Assembly: GCA_963704025.1 (NCBI GenBank)
Contig: CAVPGP010000005.1
Location: 310,001-374,000, forward strand
Source: CAVPGP01 sp963704025
GTDB lineage: Bacteria > Actinomycetota > Thermoleophilia > Gaiellales > Gaiellaceae
Length of the DNA stretch: 64,000 nucleotides
Direction: 5' to 3'
Shown: positions 1 to 8,969 of the stretch, piece after piece
How positions within the stretch are numbered: position 1 is the first letter of the stretch
How the letters are laid out: the number at the start of each line of letters is the position of its first letter
The notes under the pieces: model-generated
Database searches by the model: none
Told to the model about the DNA's origin: nothing
What the model saw: the letters and a program-made list of their open reading frames with translations, nothing else
Translations under genes and position numbers: made by a program

Positions 1-831
1 CATGGTCATGAACCACGGGAGCCCTGCGGCCGGCAGCGCCCGCCTCCCGGCGGTCACCGGCGAGAAGCGGAGCGCCGCCAGGTCGACGAGGCTGCGCCGG
101 TACGTCGAGCTCAGCCCCTCCGAGTCGGTCTCGAGCCGCGGCGCGCCCCCGACCCACCGGTCGAGGTTCGCCTGCATGTCGGGCCGCGCGTTCGCGGCGC
201 CGCGGGCGTACTTGGGGCGCATGTGGTGCTCGCCCATGGTGCCCTGGGCCGCGGCGACGTCGAGATCCGTCGACCAGGAGCCGTGCGAGTCGATCTCCAC
301 GTCGAACGTGAGCCCGTTCCTGTCAACCTTCGCGGGCTCGCTCGAAGAGACCTGCGTTGCGCGCTTGAACGTCTCTCGCTGATACGCGAGCACGAGGCGG
401 CCGTCGTCGACACGCGTCGTGACCTTGCCCTTCTTCTCGAGCGCGTCCTTGACCTCGAAGAGGTCGGCGAAGTCGCAGCCGACCTCCATGCGGACCTTCA
501 GCTTCACCGGCGCGTCGCCGTGGTTCAGGATCGTCAGCTCCTCGTGGAAGCCGTTGCCGACCGCGCGCTGGCGGATGACCGAGAGCTTTGCGTCGACGTA
601 CACCGTGCCGGTGCCGGGCACGAGGAAGAAGCGCGTTTCGAAGTAGTGCAGGTCGTCGGTCGAGAGCGCGTTCAGACGCCCGCCGTCGATCGTCAGGATC
701 CACTTCGACAGGAAGCGGGTGTCGAAGGCGAAGAGACCCGAGGGGTCGGTCGACGAGGCCTCGATGTCGCCGCGCTCGTCGCTGACCACGAAGGTGTTGC
801 CGTCCAGGATCTTGACCACCGTGTCGCTCAT
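1..831 (-). CDS. Glycogen debranching enzyme (amylo-alpha-1,6-glucosidase), N-terminal part, truncated by the window edge
   Basis: The frame reads leftward out of the window with no stop, so only the first 277 residues are visible. They open MSDTVVKILDGNTF and contain FDTRFLSKWIL and a beta-rich stretch typical of the N-terminal domain of bacterial glycogen-debranching enzymes (GDE_N_bis). The catalytic (alpha/alpha)6 barrel would lie beyond base 1. The family hydrolyses alpha-1,6 branch points in glycogen in the cytoplasm. The ATG at 829-831 overlaps the stop of the upstream SCP2 gene (ATGA), so this is the third gene of a translationally coupled operon with NDH-2 and SCP2. The family call rests on N-terminal features only. 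Confidence 0.8.
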   Translation of the reverse strand, partial: MSDTVVKILDGNTFVVSDERGDIEASSTDPSGLFAFDTRFLSKWILTIDGGRLNALSTDDLHYFETRFFLVPGTGTVYVDAKLSVIRQRAVGNGFHEELTILNHGDAPVKLKVRMEVGCDFADLFEVKDALEKKGKVTTRVDDGRLVLAYQRETFKRATQVSSSEPAKVDRNGLTFDVEIDSHGSWSTDLDVAAAQGTMGEHHMRPKYARGAANARPDMQANLDRWVGGAPRLETDSEGLSSTYRRSLVDLAALRFSPVTAGRRALPAAGLPWFMTM

Positions 832-1181
832 CGGGAACCTCCGCCCTTCGACGTCGGCGGCCCTGGGAAGAGCCGCTGGAAGCGCATGATCAACTCCATG
901 TCCCCTTGAAGGGCGACCTCGCCGCGGAGGACAGCGGCCATCGGGTTCACGTTGCCCGAGATCATCCCCTCGAAGAGCGACTCCTTCATGTGCACCGCGC
1001 AGTCGGCCTTGCCGCCCGTATGGCGGACCGACGCTTTTCCGTCGTTGATGGCCACGGACCAGCGGTCCGTCTGCTTCCCGTTCTCGAGCTCGAACCCAAG
1101 CGTCCCTTCCACGTTCTCCAGCAGCGGCTCGTTCTCGCGCTGCCCCAGCTCACGGAAGAACTCCGCAGTCGCGGTGCTCAT
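828..1181 (-). CDS. SCP2 sterol-binding domain protein
   Basis: A 117-residue soluble protein forming a single SCP2-like fold: an N-terminal helix, a central FELENGKQTDRWSVAI strand pair, then the helix MKESLFEGMISGNVNP followed by an ALQGDMELIMRFQRLF C-terminal helix, as in stand-alone bacterial SCP2 proteins. Such proteins bind hydrophobic ligands (lipids, acyl chains); the ligand here is unknown. The start overlaps the stop of the NDH-2 gene by ATGA and its own stop overlaps the debranching-enzyme start, so the three are probably co-translated. Length is normal for the family. Confidence 0.8.
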   Translation of the reverse strand: MSTATAEFFRELGQRENEPLLENVEGTLGFELENGKQTDRWSVAINDGKASVRHTGGKADCAVHMKESLFEGMISGNVNPMAAVLRGEVALQGDMELIMRFQRLFPGPPTSKGGGSR

Positions 1182-2488
1182 CGCGTCCCTCCCTTGATCG
1201 TCTCTTCAGCAGGCTCGGCGCCGGTGTCGACAGTGATCCGGCCAGGGCGCTCGTGGGTGAAGCCGGCCCAGGCCCAGTCGAGCGCGGCCTTCGTGCGGTC
1301 CTCACCGGTTGAGAGGAGCGCGAGATGCACGGCCCCCCACGCCAGCCAGGCCGCCTTGCCCTTGATGGTGCGACCGCCGTGCAGCTGGACGACAGCTGCG
1401 TCACGGCCGATCGCGGCCATGGTGCCCTTGTCCTTGTAGGCGAAGCTCTTCCGGTGCTTCCCGGCGACGGTTCGCGCGATCGTCTCGCCCGCGTGCTCGC
1501 CCGACTGCAGCGCGACGGAGCCGAGCTGCGGGAGCGTGTGACCTTCCTTCTCGTCCGTGATCCACGCCAGGTCGCCGATGGCGAACACCTCGGGATGCGA
1601 GGAGAGGCTGAGGTCGGCGTCGACGGGGATTCGCGCGCCCCGCTCGAGCTCGACCCCGAGCGAGTGGACGATCGGGTTTGCATGCAGGCCCGCGCCCCAG
1701 ACGAGCGTGTGCGCGGGCACGATGGTCCCGGACCGAAGGGTGACGCGCGTCGGCTCGATCTTGGCGACGGCGTCGCCGAGGATCACCTCCACGCCCCGCT
1801 CCTCAAGCGCCTCCTGCGCGTAGCTCTGGATGTCCGGCTTGAACATCGGGAAGATGACGTCGCCCGCCTCGACGAGGACGAGGCGCGCCTCCGAGACGGG
1901 AAGCTCGGGATAGTCCTTCGCCAGGTTGTAGTGGTGCAGCTCCGCGAGTGCGCCGGCGCTCTCGACCCCGGTGGGTCCACCGCCGACGATTACCACGTTG
2001 AGCGCGCCGTCGGTGACGAGCTCCGGCTCCCGGTCGGCACGCTCCCACATTCGCACGACGTGATCGCGGAGCCGCAACGCGTCGGGGACGCTGTAGAGCG
2101 GGAACGCGTGCTCGGCCGCCCCCTCGACCCCGAAGAAGTCGACCTCGGCGCCGAGCGCCAGCACGAGATAGTCGTACTCCAGCGGTTCCATGTCGTCGAA
2201 GCGGGCCTCGCGGCGCTCGAGGTCGACGGCCGAGACGCGCGCCTGGTGGACGACGACGTTCGACTGGTCGTGGAAGAGGTCGCGGAGCGAGTGCGCGACG
2301 GCCTGTGTGTCGAGCAGGCCGGTCGCGAGCTGGTAGAGCATGGGCTGGAAGGTGTGGTAGTCGTGCGTGTCGACGAGCGTCACGCTCACGTCCGCGTCCT
2401 TCAGCTTGCGGAGGGCGCCGATCCCGGCAAAGCCTCCCCCGAGAACGAGAACGTGCGGGCGGGATGTGCGTGCGTCGGATCGCGGCAT
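1178..2488 (-). CDS. ndh: Type II NADH dehydrogenase (NDH-2), FAD-dependent
   Basis: A 436-residue protein with two Rossmann dinucleotide motifs: VLGGGFAGIGALR at the N-terminus for FAD and VIVGGGPTGVESAG in the middle for NADH. The NDH-2 signature YHTFQPMLYQLATG follows the first motif, and AIGDLAWI marks the C-terminal FAD-contact region. NDH-2 passes electrons from NADH to quinone at the inner face of the membrane without pumping protons; the C-terminal helices would anchor it. It is the first gene of an overlapping operon with SCP2 and a debranching enzyme. In this fermentation-rich neighbourhood it probably serves redox balance. Confidence 0.9.
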   Translation of the reverse strand: MPRSDARTSRPHVLVLGGGFAGIGALRKLKDADVSVTLVDTHDYHTFQPMLYQLATGLLDTQAVAHSLRDLFHDQSNVVVHQARVSAVDLERREARFDDMEPLEYDYLVLALGAEVDFFGVEGAAEHAFPLYSVPDALRLRDHVVRMWERADREPELVTDGALNVVIVGGGPTGVESAGALAELHHYNLAKDYPELPVSEARLVLVEAGDVIFPMFKPDIQSYAQEALEERGVEVILGDAVAKIEPTRVTLRSGTIVPAHTLVWGAGLHANPIVHSLGVELERGARIPVDADLSLSSHPEVFAIGDLAWITDEKEGHTLPQLGSVALQSGEHAGETIARTVAGKHRKSFAYKDKGTMAAIGRDAAVVQLHGGRTIKGKAAWLAWGAVHLALLSTGEDRTKAALDWAWAGFTHERPGRITVDTGAEPAEETIKGGTR

Positions 2489-2632
2489 GAGAGCCAGGCG
2501 CCGGGGGTCGGGCGGCCCGGCGAGCCAGTTCTTCCAGCCTAGAGAGCCGCACGCGTGACGCCATCATCCGATGGGGATGAACTCCCGTGAGCCCCTGTGA
2601 ATGCCTGGAGAACGAGGGCTCTAGGACAGCTC

Positions 2633-3328
2633 TCAGATGGACGGCCGCGTGCCGTGCGGCTCGCGGCGGCGCTCCAGATCGTCGTACGCCCACGAGAGCG
2701 CTGCGTCGTCGACCGAGACGACTCCGGGGACTCGCGCCACGTAGGCGGCGACAAGCTCCGCCTGGGTCCGCGTCTCCACCCTGCCCTCGAGCTCGACCTG
2801 GCCGCCCGAGACGGTCACCTTGACGAGCGCAGGGTCGATCCAGAGTGCGTGCAGCAGCACGTCGTCGCGGATCTCCCGCTTCAGCTCCGCGTCGTCACGG
2901 GCGAACGCGCGGACGAAGTCGGCGCGCGTGACGATCCCGACCAGCAGGCCGTCGTGGACCACCGGCAGGCGCTTGACGCCGTGCTCCACCATCAGGCGCG
3001 CCGCGTCGGCGATCGACCGGTGTGGCTCGACGGTGACCGCCGGCTGCGTCATCGCCTCCGACGCGAGGACCGCGTCTCTTCGCGCCGCTCCGCTCTCGTC
3101 GGGACGGAAGAGCCAGGGGAAGCGGCGCGTCCCGGCCGGTACAGAGCCCTGCTCCTTGAAGACGATGTCAGCCTCCGAGACGACGCCGAGCACGTGGCCG
3201 AGGTCGTCGACCACCGGGACGCCCGAGATCCCGTGCTCGAGCAGGACCCCTGCGACCTCCTTGAGCGGCGCGGCGGGCGAGACCGTGACGACATCCGGGC
3301 ACATGACCTGCTCGACTTTCACGCCCAT
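2633..3328 (-). CDS. CBS-domain pair protein with C-terminal BON domain
   Basis: From the GTG/ATG options I favour ATG at 3328 (MGVKVEQVMCPD), preceded by GGAG four bases upstream; a longer form would start at 3358. Residues 5-60 and about 85-140 are two CBS motifs (SGVPVVDDLGHVLGVVSEADI and KRLPVVHDGLLVGIVTRADF), which usually bind adenine nucleotides. Residues about 150-215 (IRDDVLLHALWIDPALVKV to VPGVVSVDDA) form a BON domain. CBS-BON proteins are common near universal stress and PPDK genes in actinobacteria and probably act as energy sensors; the partner is unknown. The gene is divergent from PPDK, with an AACTACG box at 3365-3377 between them. Confidence 0.88.
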   Translation of the reverse strand: MGVKVEQVMCPDVVTVSPAAPLKEVAGVLLEHGISGVPVVDDLGHVLGVVSEADIVFKEQGSVPAGTRRFPWLFRPDESGAARRDAVLASEAMTQPAVTVEPHRSIADAARLMVEHGVKRLPVVHDGLLVGIVTRADFVRAFARDDAELKREIRDDVLLHALWIDPALVKVTVSGGQVELEGRVETRTQAELVAAYVARVPGVVSVDDAALSWAYDDLERRREPHGTRPSI

Positions 3329-3364
3329 CAGTCTCCGCGCGCGGCCGTCGCCGCCCATCGGCGC

Positions 3365-3377
3365 AACTACGGATCGG
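3365..3377 (+). promoter_or_regulatory. AACTACG box between CBS-BON and PPDK genes
   Basis: The sequence AACTACGGATCGG lies in the 149-bp divergent spacer between the CBS-BON start and the PPDK start. Nearly the same sequence occurs at 8874-8887 before a universal stress gene, and a palindromic version at 22603-22620 before a flavodoxin gene. Shared position suggests a common regulator; this is inference from three sites read by eye. Confidence 0.35.
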
Positions 3378-3477
3378 ACGTGTGGAAAGGCCGCGCAGTC
3401 GCTGAGACCACGCGCGGATGCGGGCGGAGCGCGCGTGCGGGACGCTCTGCTCGTTCACCCGAGAAGGAGCGTCAGCC

Positions 3478-6114
3478 ATGCAGACCGTGTTGCCACCCAC
3501 CGCGCCGCGCACGCGGCTCGCCTACTCGTTCGACGAACCCGCACCAGGCGGTCGTGAGCTGCTCGGGGGCAAGGGCGCCGGTCTCTCGGAGATGGCGCAC
3601 CTCGGCGTGCCGGTCCCGGCCGGCTTCACGATCACGGCCGACGCCTGCCGCGCGTACCTCGGCAACGGCCACCGGCTGCCCGACGGCCTCGAGGAGGAGA
3701 TCGCCGAGCAGGTCGCGCAGCTCGAGGATCGGTCCGGCACCCGGTTCGGCGACCCCGAGGCGCCGCTCCTCGTCTCGGTCCGCTCGGGCGCTGCGATCTC
3801 GATGCCCGGGATGATGGACACGATCCTCGATCTCGGGCTGAACGACGAGGCCGCGTTCGGGCTGGCGGCGCGCACGGGAAATCCGCGCTTCGCCTACGAC
3901 TCCTACCGGCGTCTGATCCAGATGTACGGCGAGGTCGTCGAGGGCATCCCCGCGCCCGCCTTCGAGAGCGCGCTCGAAGAGCTCAAGGCCGAGCGCGGCG
4001 TGGAGGGCGACGTCGAGCTCGACGCCGACGACCTGGCCGGGCTCGTCGACCGGTACAAGGCCATCTACCGGCGCGAGGTCGGCTACCCGTTCCCGCAGGA
4101 CGCCCACGAGCAGCTGCTCCGTGCCGTCCGGGCCGTCTTCGACTCGTGGAACTCGCCCCGCGCGCGGGTCTACCGCAGCACGTACGAGATCCCGGACGAC
4201 CTCGGCACCGCCGTCAACGTGATGCAAATGGTCTTCGGGAACAAGGGCGAGAACTGCGGCACAGGCGTCTGCTTCAGCCGCGACCCCTCCACGGGTGCGC
4301 GCGGCATCTGCGGCGAGTTCCTGACGAATGCGCAGGGCGAGGACGTGGTGGCCGGGATCAGGGCGCCCGTGCCGCTCGACCGCATGCGCGAGCAGTTCCC
4401 CGAGGCGTACGACGAGCTGGAGAGTAGGGTCGAGCGGCTCGAGCGCCACTACCGCGACGTCCAGGACATCGAGTTCACGGTCGAGGACGGCCGGCTCTAC
4501 CTGCTTCAGACGCGCTCGGCGAAGCGCACGGCCGCGGCCGCGGTCAGGGCGGCCGTGGCGATGGTCGCGGAGGGCCTGATCACCCGCGACGAGGCGCTCG
4601 CGCGCATCGAGCCGGCGCAGCTCGACCATCTCTTGCACCCGACCCTCGACCCGGCCGCCGCCGTCGACACCGTCGCCCGCGGGCTCGCAGCCTCGCCCGG
4701 CGCGGCCTCGGGCGCGGTCGTGCTGGACGCCGACACGGCCGTGGAGCGCGCCGCGGCCGGCGAGGACGTGATTCTCGTCCGCTGGGAGACGAGCCCCGAC
4801 GACATCCACGGCCTGATCGCCGCCAGGGGGATCCTGACCGCGCACGGCGGCATCGCCTCTCACGCGGCGCTCGTCGCGCGCGGGATGGGAAAGCCGTGCG
4901 TCGCCGGCTGCGCCGCGGTCACGATCGACCTCGAGCGGCGGATCGCGACGATCGGCGGGCACGAGCTCGCCGAGGGTGAGCTGATCACCGTCGACGGCTC
5001 CAGCGGCGGCGTCATCCTCGGCGTCGTCGAGCTCGTGCAGCCCGAGCTGGGCGGCGACTTCCAAACGTTGCTCGGGTGGGCCGACGGCGTGCGCCGCCTC
5101 GAGGTGCACGCGAACGCGGACACGCCTGCCGACGCGGCGAAGGCGCGCGAGCTCGGGGCCGAGGGCATCGGCCTCTGCCGCACGGAGCACATGTTCTTCG
5201 GCGAGGAGCGCCTGCCGGTGGTGCAGGAGATGATCCTCGCCGAGGACGAAGCCGGTCGCCGTGCAGCGCTCGACCGCCTGCTGCCGTTCCAGCAGGCGGA
5301 CTTCGAGGAGATCTTCGAGGCGATGGCCGGGCTGCCGGTGACGATCCGCCTGCTCGACCCGCCGCTGCACGAGTTCCTGCCGCCGCTCGAGGAGGCGACG
5401 GACGAACGAATGCGGGCGCGCATCGCCGCGCTGCACGAGGCGAACCCGATGCTCGGAACCCGCGGCTGCCGGCTCGGCCTGCAATGGCCCGAGATCTACG
5501 AGATGCAGGTGCGCGCCATCGTCCGGGCCGCTGCGGCCGTCCGCGGGCGGACGGGCGGGGTGCCGATCGTCGAGATCATGCACCCGCTGGTCGCGTTCGC
5601 CGAGGAGCTGCGCCGGCTGCGGGCCCTGACGATCCGGGTCGCGGCCGAGGAAAGGAGCGAGATCCCGTTCCTCGTCGGCACCATGATCGAGCTTCCACGA
5701 GCCTGCGTCCGCGCGGACGAGATCGCGACGCACGCCGACTTCTTCTCCTTCGGGACGAACGACCTGACGCAGACAGCGCTCGGGTTCTCACGGGACGACG
5801 CCGAGGGCAAGTTCCTCACGCGCTATCTCGAGGACGGCGTCCTCGAGCACGATCCGTTCGCGACGCTCGACCAGGACGGAGTCGGCGAGCTGATGCGGAT
5901 CGCGGTCGAGCGCGGGCGGACCGTGGCTCCGACCCTGACGATCGGCATCTGCGGCGAGCACGGGGGCGACCCTGCCTCCGTCGGCTTCTGCCACGAGCTC
6001 GGGCTCGACTACGTCTCCTGCTCGCCGTATCGCGTCCCGATCGCCCGGCTCGCGGCGGCGCAGGCCATGCTGGCCGAGCGCGGCGCGGCGGGCTACGTCG
6101 AGGCCGGCGGCTGA
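3478..6114 (+). CDS. ppdK: Pyruvate, phosphate dikinase
   Basis: The 878-residue protein has the full PPDK order: N-terminal nucleotide-binding domain (LLGGKGAGLSEM; VSVRSGAAISMPGMMDT), phosphohistidine domain with the active-site His in GGIASHAALVARGMGKP (about residue 462), and C-terminal PEP/pyruvate TIM barrel with GLCRTEHMF and the catalytic Cys of GICGEHGG. It interconverts pyruvate, ATP and phosphate with PEP, AMP and pyrophosphate. The start at 3478 is chosen for the GAAGGAG ribosome site ten bases upstream; an upstream in-frame ATG at 3418 lacks one. It is convergent with the zinc ADH and overlaps its 3' end by 22 bp. Next to phosphoketolase, GAPDH and stress genes, it probably supports pyrophosphate-linked glycolysis or gluconeogenesis. 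Confidence 0.96.
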   Translation: MQTVLPPTAPRTRLAYSFDEPAPGGRELLGGKGAGLSEMAHLGVPVPAGFTITADACRAYLGNGHRLPDGLEEEIAEQVAQLEDRSGTRFGDPEAPLLVSVRSGAAISMPGMMDTILDLGLNDEAAFGLAARTGNPRFAYDSYRRLIQMYGEVVEGIPAPAFESALEELKAERGVEGDVELDADDLAGLVDRYKAIYRREVGYPFPQDAHEQLLRAVRAVFDSWNSPRARVYRSTYEIPDDLGTAVNVMQMVFGNKGENCGTGVCFSRDPSTGARGICGEFLTNAQGEDVVAGIRAPVPLDRMREQFPEAYDELESRVERLERHYRDVQDIEFTVEDGRLYLLQTRSAKRTAAAAVRAAVAMVAEGLITRDEALARIEPAQLDHLLHPTLDPAAAVDTVARGLAASPGAASGAVVLDADTAVERAAAGEDVILVRWETSPDDIHGLIAARGILTAHGGIASHAALVARGMGKPCVAGCAAVTIDLERRIATIGGHELAEGELITVDGSSGGVILGVVELVQPELGGDFQTLLGWADGVRRLEVHANADTPADAAKARELGAEGIGLCRTEHMFFGEERLPVVQEMILAEDEAGRRAALDRLLPFQQADFEEIFEAMAGLPVTIRLLDPPLHEFLPPLEEATDERMRARIAALHEANPMLGTRGCRLGLQWPEIYEMQVRAIVRAAAAVRGRTGGVPIVEIMHPLVAFAEELRRLRALTIRVAAEERSEIPFLVGTMIELPRACVRADEIATHADFFSFGTNDLTQTALGFSRDDAEGKFLTRYLEDGVLEHDPFATLDQDGVGELMRIAVERGRTVAPTLTIGICGEHGGDPASVGFCHELGLDYVSCSPYRVPIARLAAAQAMLAERGAAGYVEAGG

Positions 6115-7100
6115 GTCACGCCCCCTGCGACGGCGAGGACCGCGGCGCCGCGCACCGACCCTTCGCGGAGGCGGCCGAGCGCGAGCTCGGCCGCCTCGAG
6201 CGAAAAGACCTCGACCGAGACGCGCAGCGGCTCGTCGCGAACGGCGCGGAACAGCTCGTCGCCGTCCTCGCGCGTCAGGTTGGCGACGGAGCGGACGGCG
6301 CGCTCCTGCCAGAGCAGCTCGTACGGGAAGGACGGGATCGCGCTCATGTGGATGCCGGCGCAGACGACCGTCCCGCCGCGGGCGAGCGAGGCGAGCGCCT
6401 TCGGCACCAGCTCGCCGGCCGGCGCGAAGATGATCGCCGCGTCCAGCTCCTCGGGACGCTCGCCGACGGCGCCCGCCCACGATGCGCCCAGCTCGAGCGC
6501 GAGCGACTGGGCCGCCTCGTCCCCCGGCCGCGTGAAGGCGAACACCCGCCGCCCCTCCCGGAGGGCGAGCTGCGCCACGAGATGCGCGGCGGCCCCGAAG
6601 CCGTAGAGCCCGAGCCGCTCCGCGTCTCCGGTGAAGCGAAGCGAGCGATAGCCGATCAAGCCGGCACAGAGCAGCGGCGCCAGCTCGACGTCGCTCGGAC
6701 CGTCCGGGAGCGCAAAGCAGTAGCGGGCGTCCGCGAGCGCCTCCTCGGCATAGCCGCCGTCGAGCGTGTAGCCGGTGAAGAGCGCCCGCTCGCAGAGGTT
6801 CTCCCGTCCGGCCCGGCAATAGCGGCACTCGCCGCACGTCCAGCCGAGCCACGGGACGCCGACACGCGTGCCGACCTCGAAGCGCCCATCCCCTTCGAGC
6901 ACGGTGCCCACGATCTGGTGCCCCAGCACGAGCGGGAGCTTCGCGCCGAGGAGCTCGCCGTCCCGGACGTGGAGGTCCGTCCGGCAGACGCCGCAGGCGC
7001 CGACGCGGATGCGCAGCTGTCCCGGACGGCGCTCCGGTCGCGGGATCTCCGCCTCCCGGAGCGCCGCACCGGGCGAGTCGAGGACGATCGCCCGGATCAC
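6093..7100 (-). CDS. Zinc-dependent alcohol dehydrogenase family protein
   Basis: A medium-chain dehydrogenase of about 335 residues. It keeps the catalytic-zinc motif CGVCRTDLH, GHQIVG in place of the usual GHE motif, and the structural-zinc cluster CGECRYCRAGRENLC. The nucleotide-binding fold is LYGFGAAAHLVAQLA, with GFGAAA instead of GxGxxG, as seen in the zinc ADH branch that carries GHQ. The family reduces aldehydes or oxidises alcohols with NAD(P)H; the substrate cannot be told. GTG at 7100 is chosen because it opens VIRAIVLDSPG, the usual first strand, seven bases after the GAPDH stop; a longer frame reaches 7133. It is probably co-transcribed with GAPDH. Confidence 0.88.
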   Translation of the reverse strand: MIRAIVLDSPGAALREAEIPRPERRPGQLRIRVGACGVCRTDLHVRDGELLGAKLPLVLGHQIVGTVLEGDGRFEVGTRVGVPWLGWTCGECRYCRAGRENLCERALFTGYTLDGGYAEEALADARYCFALPDGPSDVELAPLLCAGLIGYRSLRFTGDAERLGLYGFGAAAHLVAQLALREGRRVFAFTRPGDEAAQSLALELGASWAGAVGERPEELDAAIIFAPAGELVPKALASLARGGTVVCAGIHMSAIPSFPYELLWQERAVRSVANLTREDGDELFRAVRDEPLRVSVEVFSLEAAELALGRLREGSVRGAAVLAVAGGVTQPPAST

Positions 7101-7107
7101 ACCTGCA

Positions 7108-8130
7108 TCATGCAGTGACCGCGACCGGGACAAGCACGCGCTGGGCGAGCTCGACGAGCCGGTTCGAGTACCCCCACTCGTTGTCGTACCACGCGACCAC
7201 CTTCACCTGGGTGCCGTCCACCACCGCGGTCAGCGGCGCGTCGAAGATCGACGAGTACGGCGACCTGACGATGTCGGACGAGACGAGCGGCTCCTCGCTG
7301 TAGTGGAGGATGCCCTCGAGCTCGCCGAGGTCGGCTCGGGCGCGGAAGACGGCGTTGACCTCCTCGACGCTCGTCGGGCGCTCCACCTCGACCGTCAGAT
7401 CGACGAGCGAGCCGGTGAGGACGGGGACGCGCACCGCGAAGCCCTGGAGCTTCCCGGCCAGCTCGGGCACGACCAGGCCAATCGCCTTCGCCGCCCCTGT
7501 GGACGTGGGCACGAGGTTCGAGGCGGCCGCCCGGGCCCGCCGGTAGTCCTTGTGGGGACCGTCGAGCAGCTGCTGGTCGCTCGTGTAGGCGTGCACGGTC
7601 GTCATCAGCCCGTGCCGGATGCCGATGGCCTCGTGCAGCACCTTCGCCACCGGTGCGAGGCAGTTGGTCGTGCAGGACGCGTTCGAGACGATGTGATGCA
7701 GGTCGGGGTCGTAAATGTCGAAGTTGACGCCGAGCGCGACCGTGACGTCCGGCTCCTTCGCCGGCGCGGAGACGATCACCTTGCGGGCGCCGGCCTCCAG
7801 ATGCTTCTCGGCGTCGGCCCGGGCGCGGAAGCGTCCGGTCGACTCGATCACGACGTCGACTCCGAGCTCGCCCCAGGGGAGGCGCGCGGGATCGGCCTCG
7901 CCGGGGGTCGGGATCGGGACGCCGTCGACGACGATCGCTCCGTCGACGGCCTCGACGGTGCCGGCGAACGGGCCGTAGACGGTGTCGTAGCGCAGGAGCT
8001 GGGCGAGCATTGCGGGGTCGGCGACGTCGTTGATCGCCACCCACTCGATCTCCGCGCCCGCCTCGTAGGCGGCGCGAAAGGCGGCGCGCCCGGTCCGCCC
8101 GAAGCCGTTGACGGCAACACGGACAGCCAT
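7108..8130 (-). CDS. gap: Glyceraldehyde-3-phosphate dehydrogenase, type I
   Basis: The 340-residue protein has the Rossmann start VAVNGFGRTGR, the active-site segment SNASCTTN with Cys153, the general-base His in TTVHAYT, and the C-terminal WYDNEWGYSNR signature. It oxidises glyceraldehyde 3-phosphate to 1,3-bisphosphoglycerate. Asp35 after the second strand suggests NAD preference. GAGGAGGG lies five bases before the ATG. Length is normal. The gene heads a likely two-gene operon with a zinc ADH, and its promoter faces the divergent gene at 8265. It may be a second, stress-linked paralog, because phosphoglycerate kinase and triose-phosphate isomerase genes, which often accompany gap, are absent here. 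Confidence 0.95.
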   Translation of the reverse strand: MAVRVAVNGFGRTGRAAFRAAYEAGAEIEWVAINDVADPAMLAQLLRYDTVYGPFAGTVEAVDGAIVVDGVPIPTPGEADPARLPWGELGVDVVIESTGRFRARADAEKHLEAGARKVIVSAPAKEPDVTVALGVNFDIYDPDLHHIVSNASCTTNCLAPVAKVLHEAIGIRHGLMTTVHAYTSDQQLLDGPHKDYRRARAAASNLVPTSTGAAKAIGLVVPELAGKLQGFAVRVPVLTGSLVDLTVEVERPTSVEEVNAVFRARADLGELEGILHYSEEPLVSSDIVRSPYSSIFDAPLTAVVDGTQVKVVAWYDNEWGYSNRLVELAQRVLVPVAVTA

Positions 8131-8205
8131 GGTTCCCTCCTCTTGTCGAAGTTTCCGGGCTCGACGCTACGTGTGCCTGCCTCCACGGACATCCGTGAAT
8201 ATCCG

Positions 8206-8228
8206 CGCGCCGGCTCCGAGCCGGCGCG
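8206..8228. repeat. Perfect 11-bp inverted repeat in a divergent promoter region
   Basis: Arms CGCGCCGGCTC and GAGCCGGCGCG are separated by a single C. The repeat sits between the GAPDH gene (left, minus strand) and the two-helix membrane protein gene (right, plus strand). With divergent starts on both sides a terminator is unlikely; an operator or a cruciform-prone element is more likely. Confidence 0.5.
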
Positions 8229-8264
8229 GATGCAGGGCAACGCACGAACTGACACGCTTCTGAC

Positions 8265-8834
8265 ATGTACGCACGGGCGGTCGACGACGCGGCCAAGCGC
8301 CTCCGGGAGCTCCGGTCCGAGGAGTGGGCGGCCGGCGCGATGGCGCTGCTGGCTGTCGCCGCCTCGATCGCCGTCAGCCACCACCACCCCGGTCTCGCCC
8401 TGGGGCTCTTCGTCGGCGGCGCCGTCACCGCAATCCGAGCGTTCCGAGCCACTCTCGACCGGTGGGAGCTCGTGGAGCGGCTGAAGACGGACCGCGACGC
8501 GTACGCCATCTCCGAGGTTCGCCGTCAGGCGGCCAAGGCGGCGGCGGACCAGAACCGCCGACGGCTCGCCGCCGAGATCCGGTCGCTGCTCGCCGCACCC
8601 GGGTTCGCGGCCGCACCTCGAATCGAGGCCTGCGCGCTCCCTTTGCGCGAGCTGGCGGACGAGCTCGACGACCCGTCGCTCGCGCTCGATCCGGTCGCCG
8701 CCGTGGCCTGCGAGCGCCTGCTGGGCGAGGGGCTCGCGAGCCCGCTGTTCAACAGCGCGCTGCCGGCCGTGGACCTGTGGGCCGCGATCCGCCGCATTCA
8801 GGCCGGGTTCGCGCCCCGCACGTCGTCCCGGTAA
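8265..8834 (+). CDS. Two-helix membrane protein of unknown function
   Basis: A 189-residue protein. Residues about 22-38 (WAAGAMALLAVAASIAV) and 43-58 (GLALGLFVGGAVTAIR) form two closely spaced membrane segments around SHHHPG. A charged helical stretch follows (LVERLKTDRDAYAISEVRRQ), then an Ala/Leu-rich cytoplasmic domain to the C-terminus. I do not recognise a family. It stands alone between GAPDH (divergent) and a universal stress protein (same strand). No clear ribosome site precedes the ATG. Codon use matches its neighbours, so it is probably a real gene. Confidence 0.75.
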   Translation: MYARAVDDAAKRLRELRSEEWAAGAMALLAVAASIAVSHHHPGLALGLFVGGAVTAIRAFRATLDRWELVERLKTDRDAYAISEVRRQAAKAAADQNRRRLAAEIRSLLAAPGFAAAPRIEACALPLRELADELDDPSLALDPVAAVACERLLGEGLASPLFNSALPAVDLWAAIRRIQAGFAPRTSSR

Positions 8835-8873
8835 GCCGGGTCTCGTAAGCCGGGCCGCGTAGGTCGGGGCAGG

Positions 8874-8887
8874 CCGATTCCGTAGTT
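8874..8887 (-). promoter_or_regulatory. AACTACG box upstream of a universal stress gene
   Basis: On the minus strand this reads AACTACGGAATCGG, matching the box at 3365-3377 at all but one inserted base. It lies about 85 bp before the universal stress protein start at 8970, a fitting place for an activator site. The regulator is not identified; the NarL-type regulator at 20500 is a candidate. Confidence 0.35.
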
Positions 8888-8969
8888 CCTCGCGCAGGGC
8901 TGCGGCTCTGTCCGGAGGCCGGGCCTACGCCCGCGCGGGACGATGAGGGGGCCGAAAGGAGTGATGGAG

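Noticed and set aside
5076..7118. 680-codon open frame on the plus strand across the PPDK 3' half and the ADH gene
   Set aside because: It is rich in Arg/Ala/Gly with no motif and lies out of frame with PPDK, whose active-site motifs are complete in the other frame. It is a high-GC shadow.
8206..8228. Rho-independent terminator
   Set aside because: It lies between two divergent starts, so there is no transcript to end; no T tract on either side.
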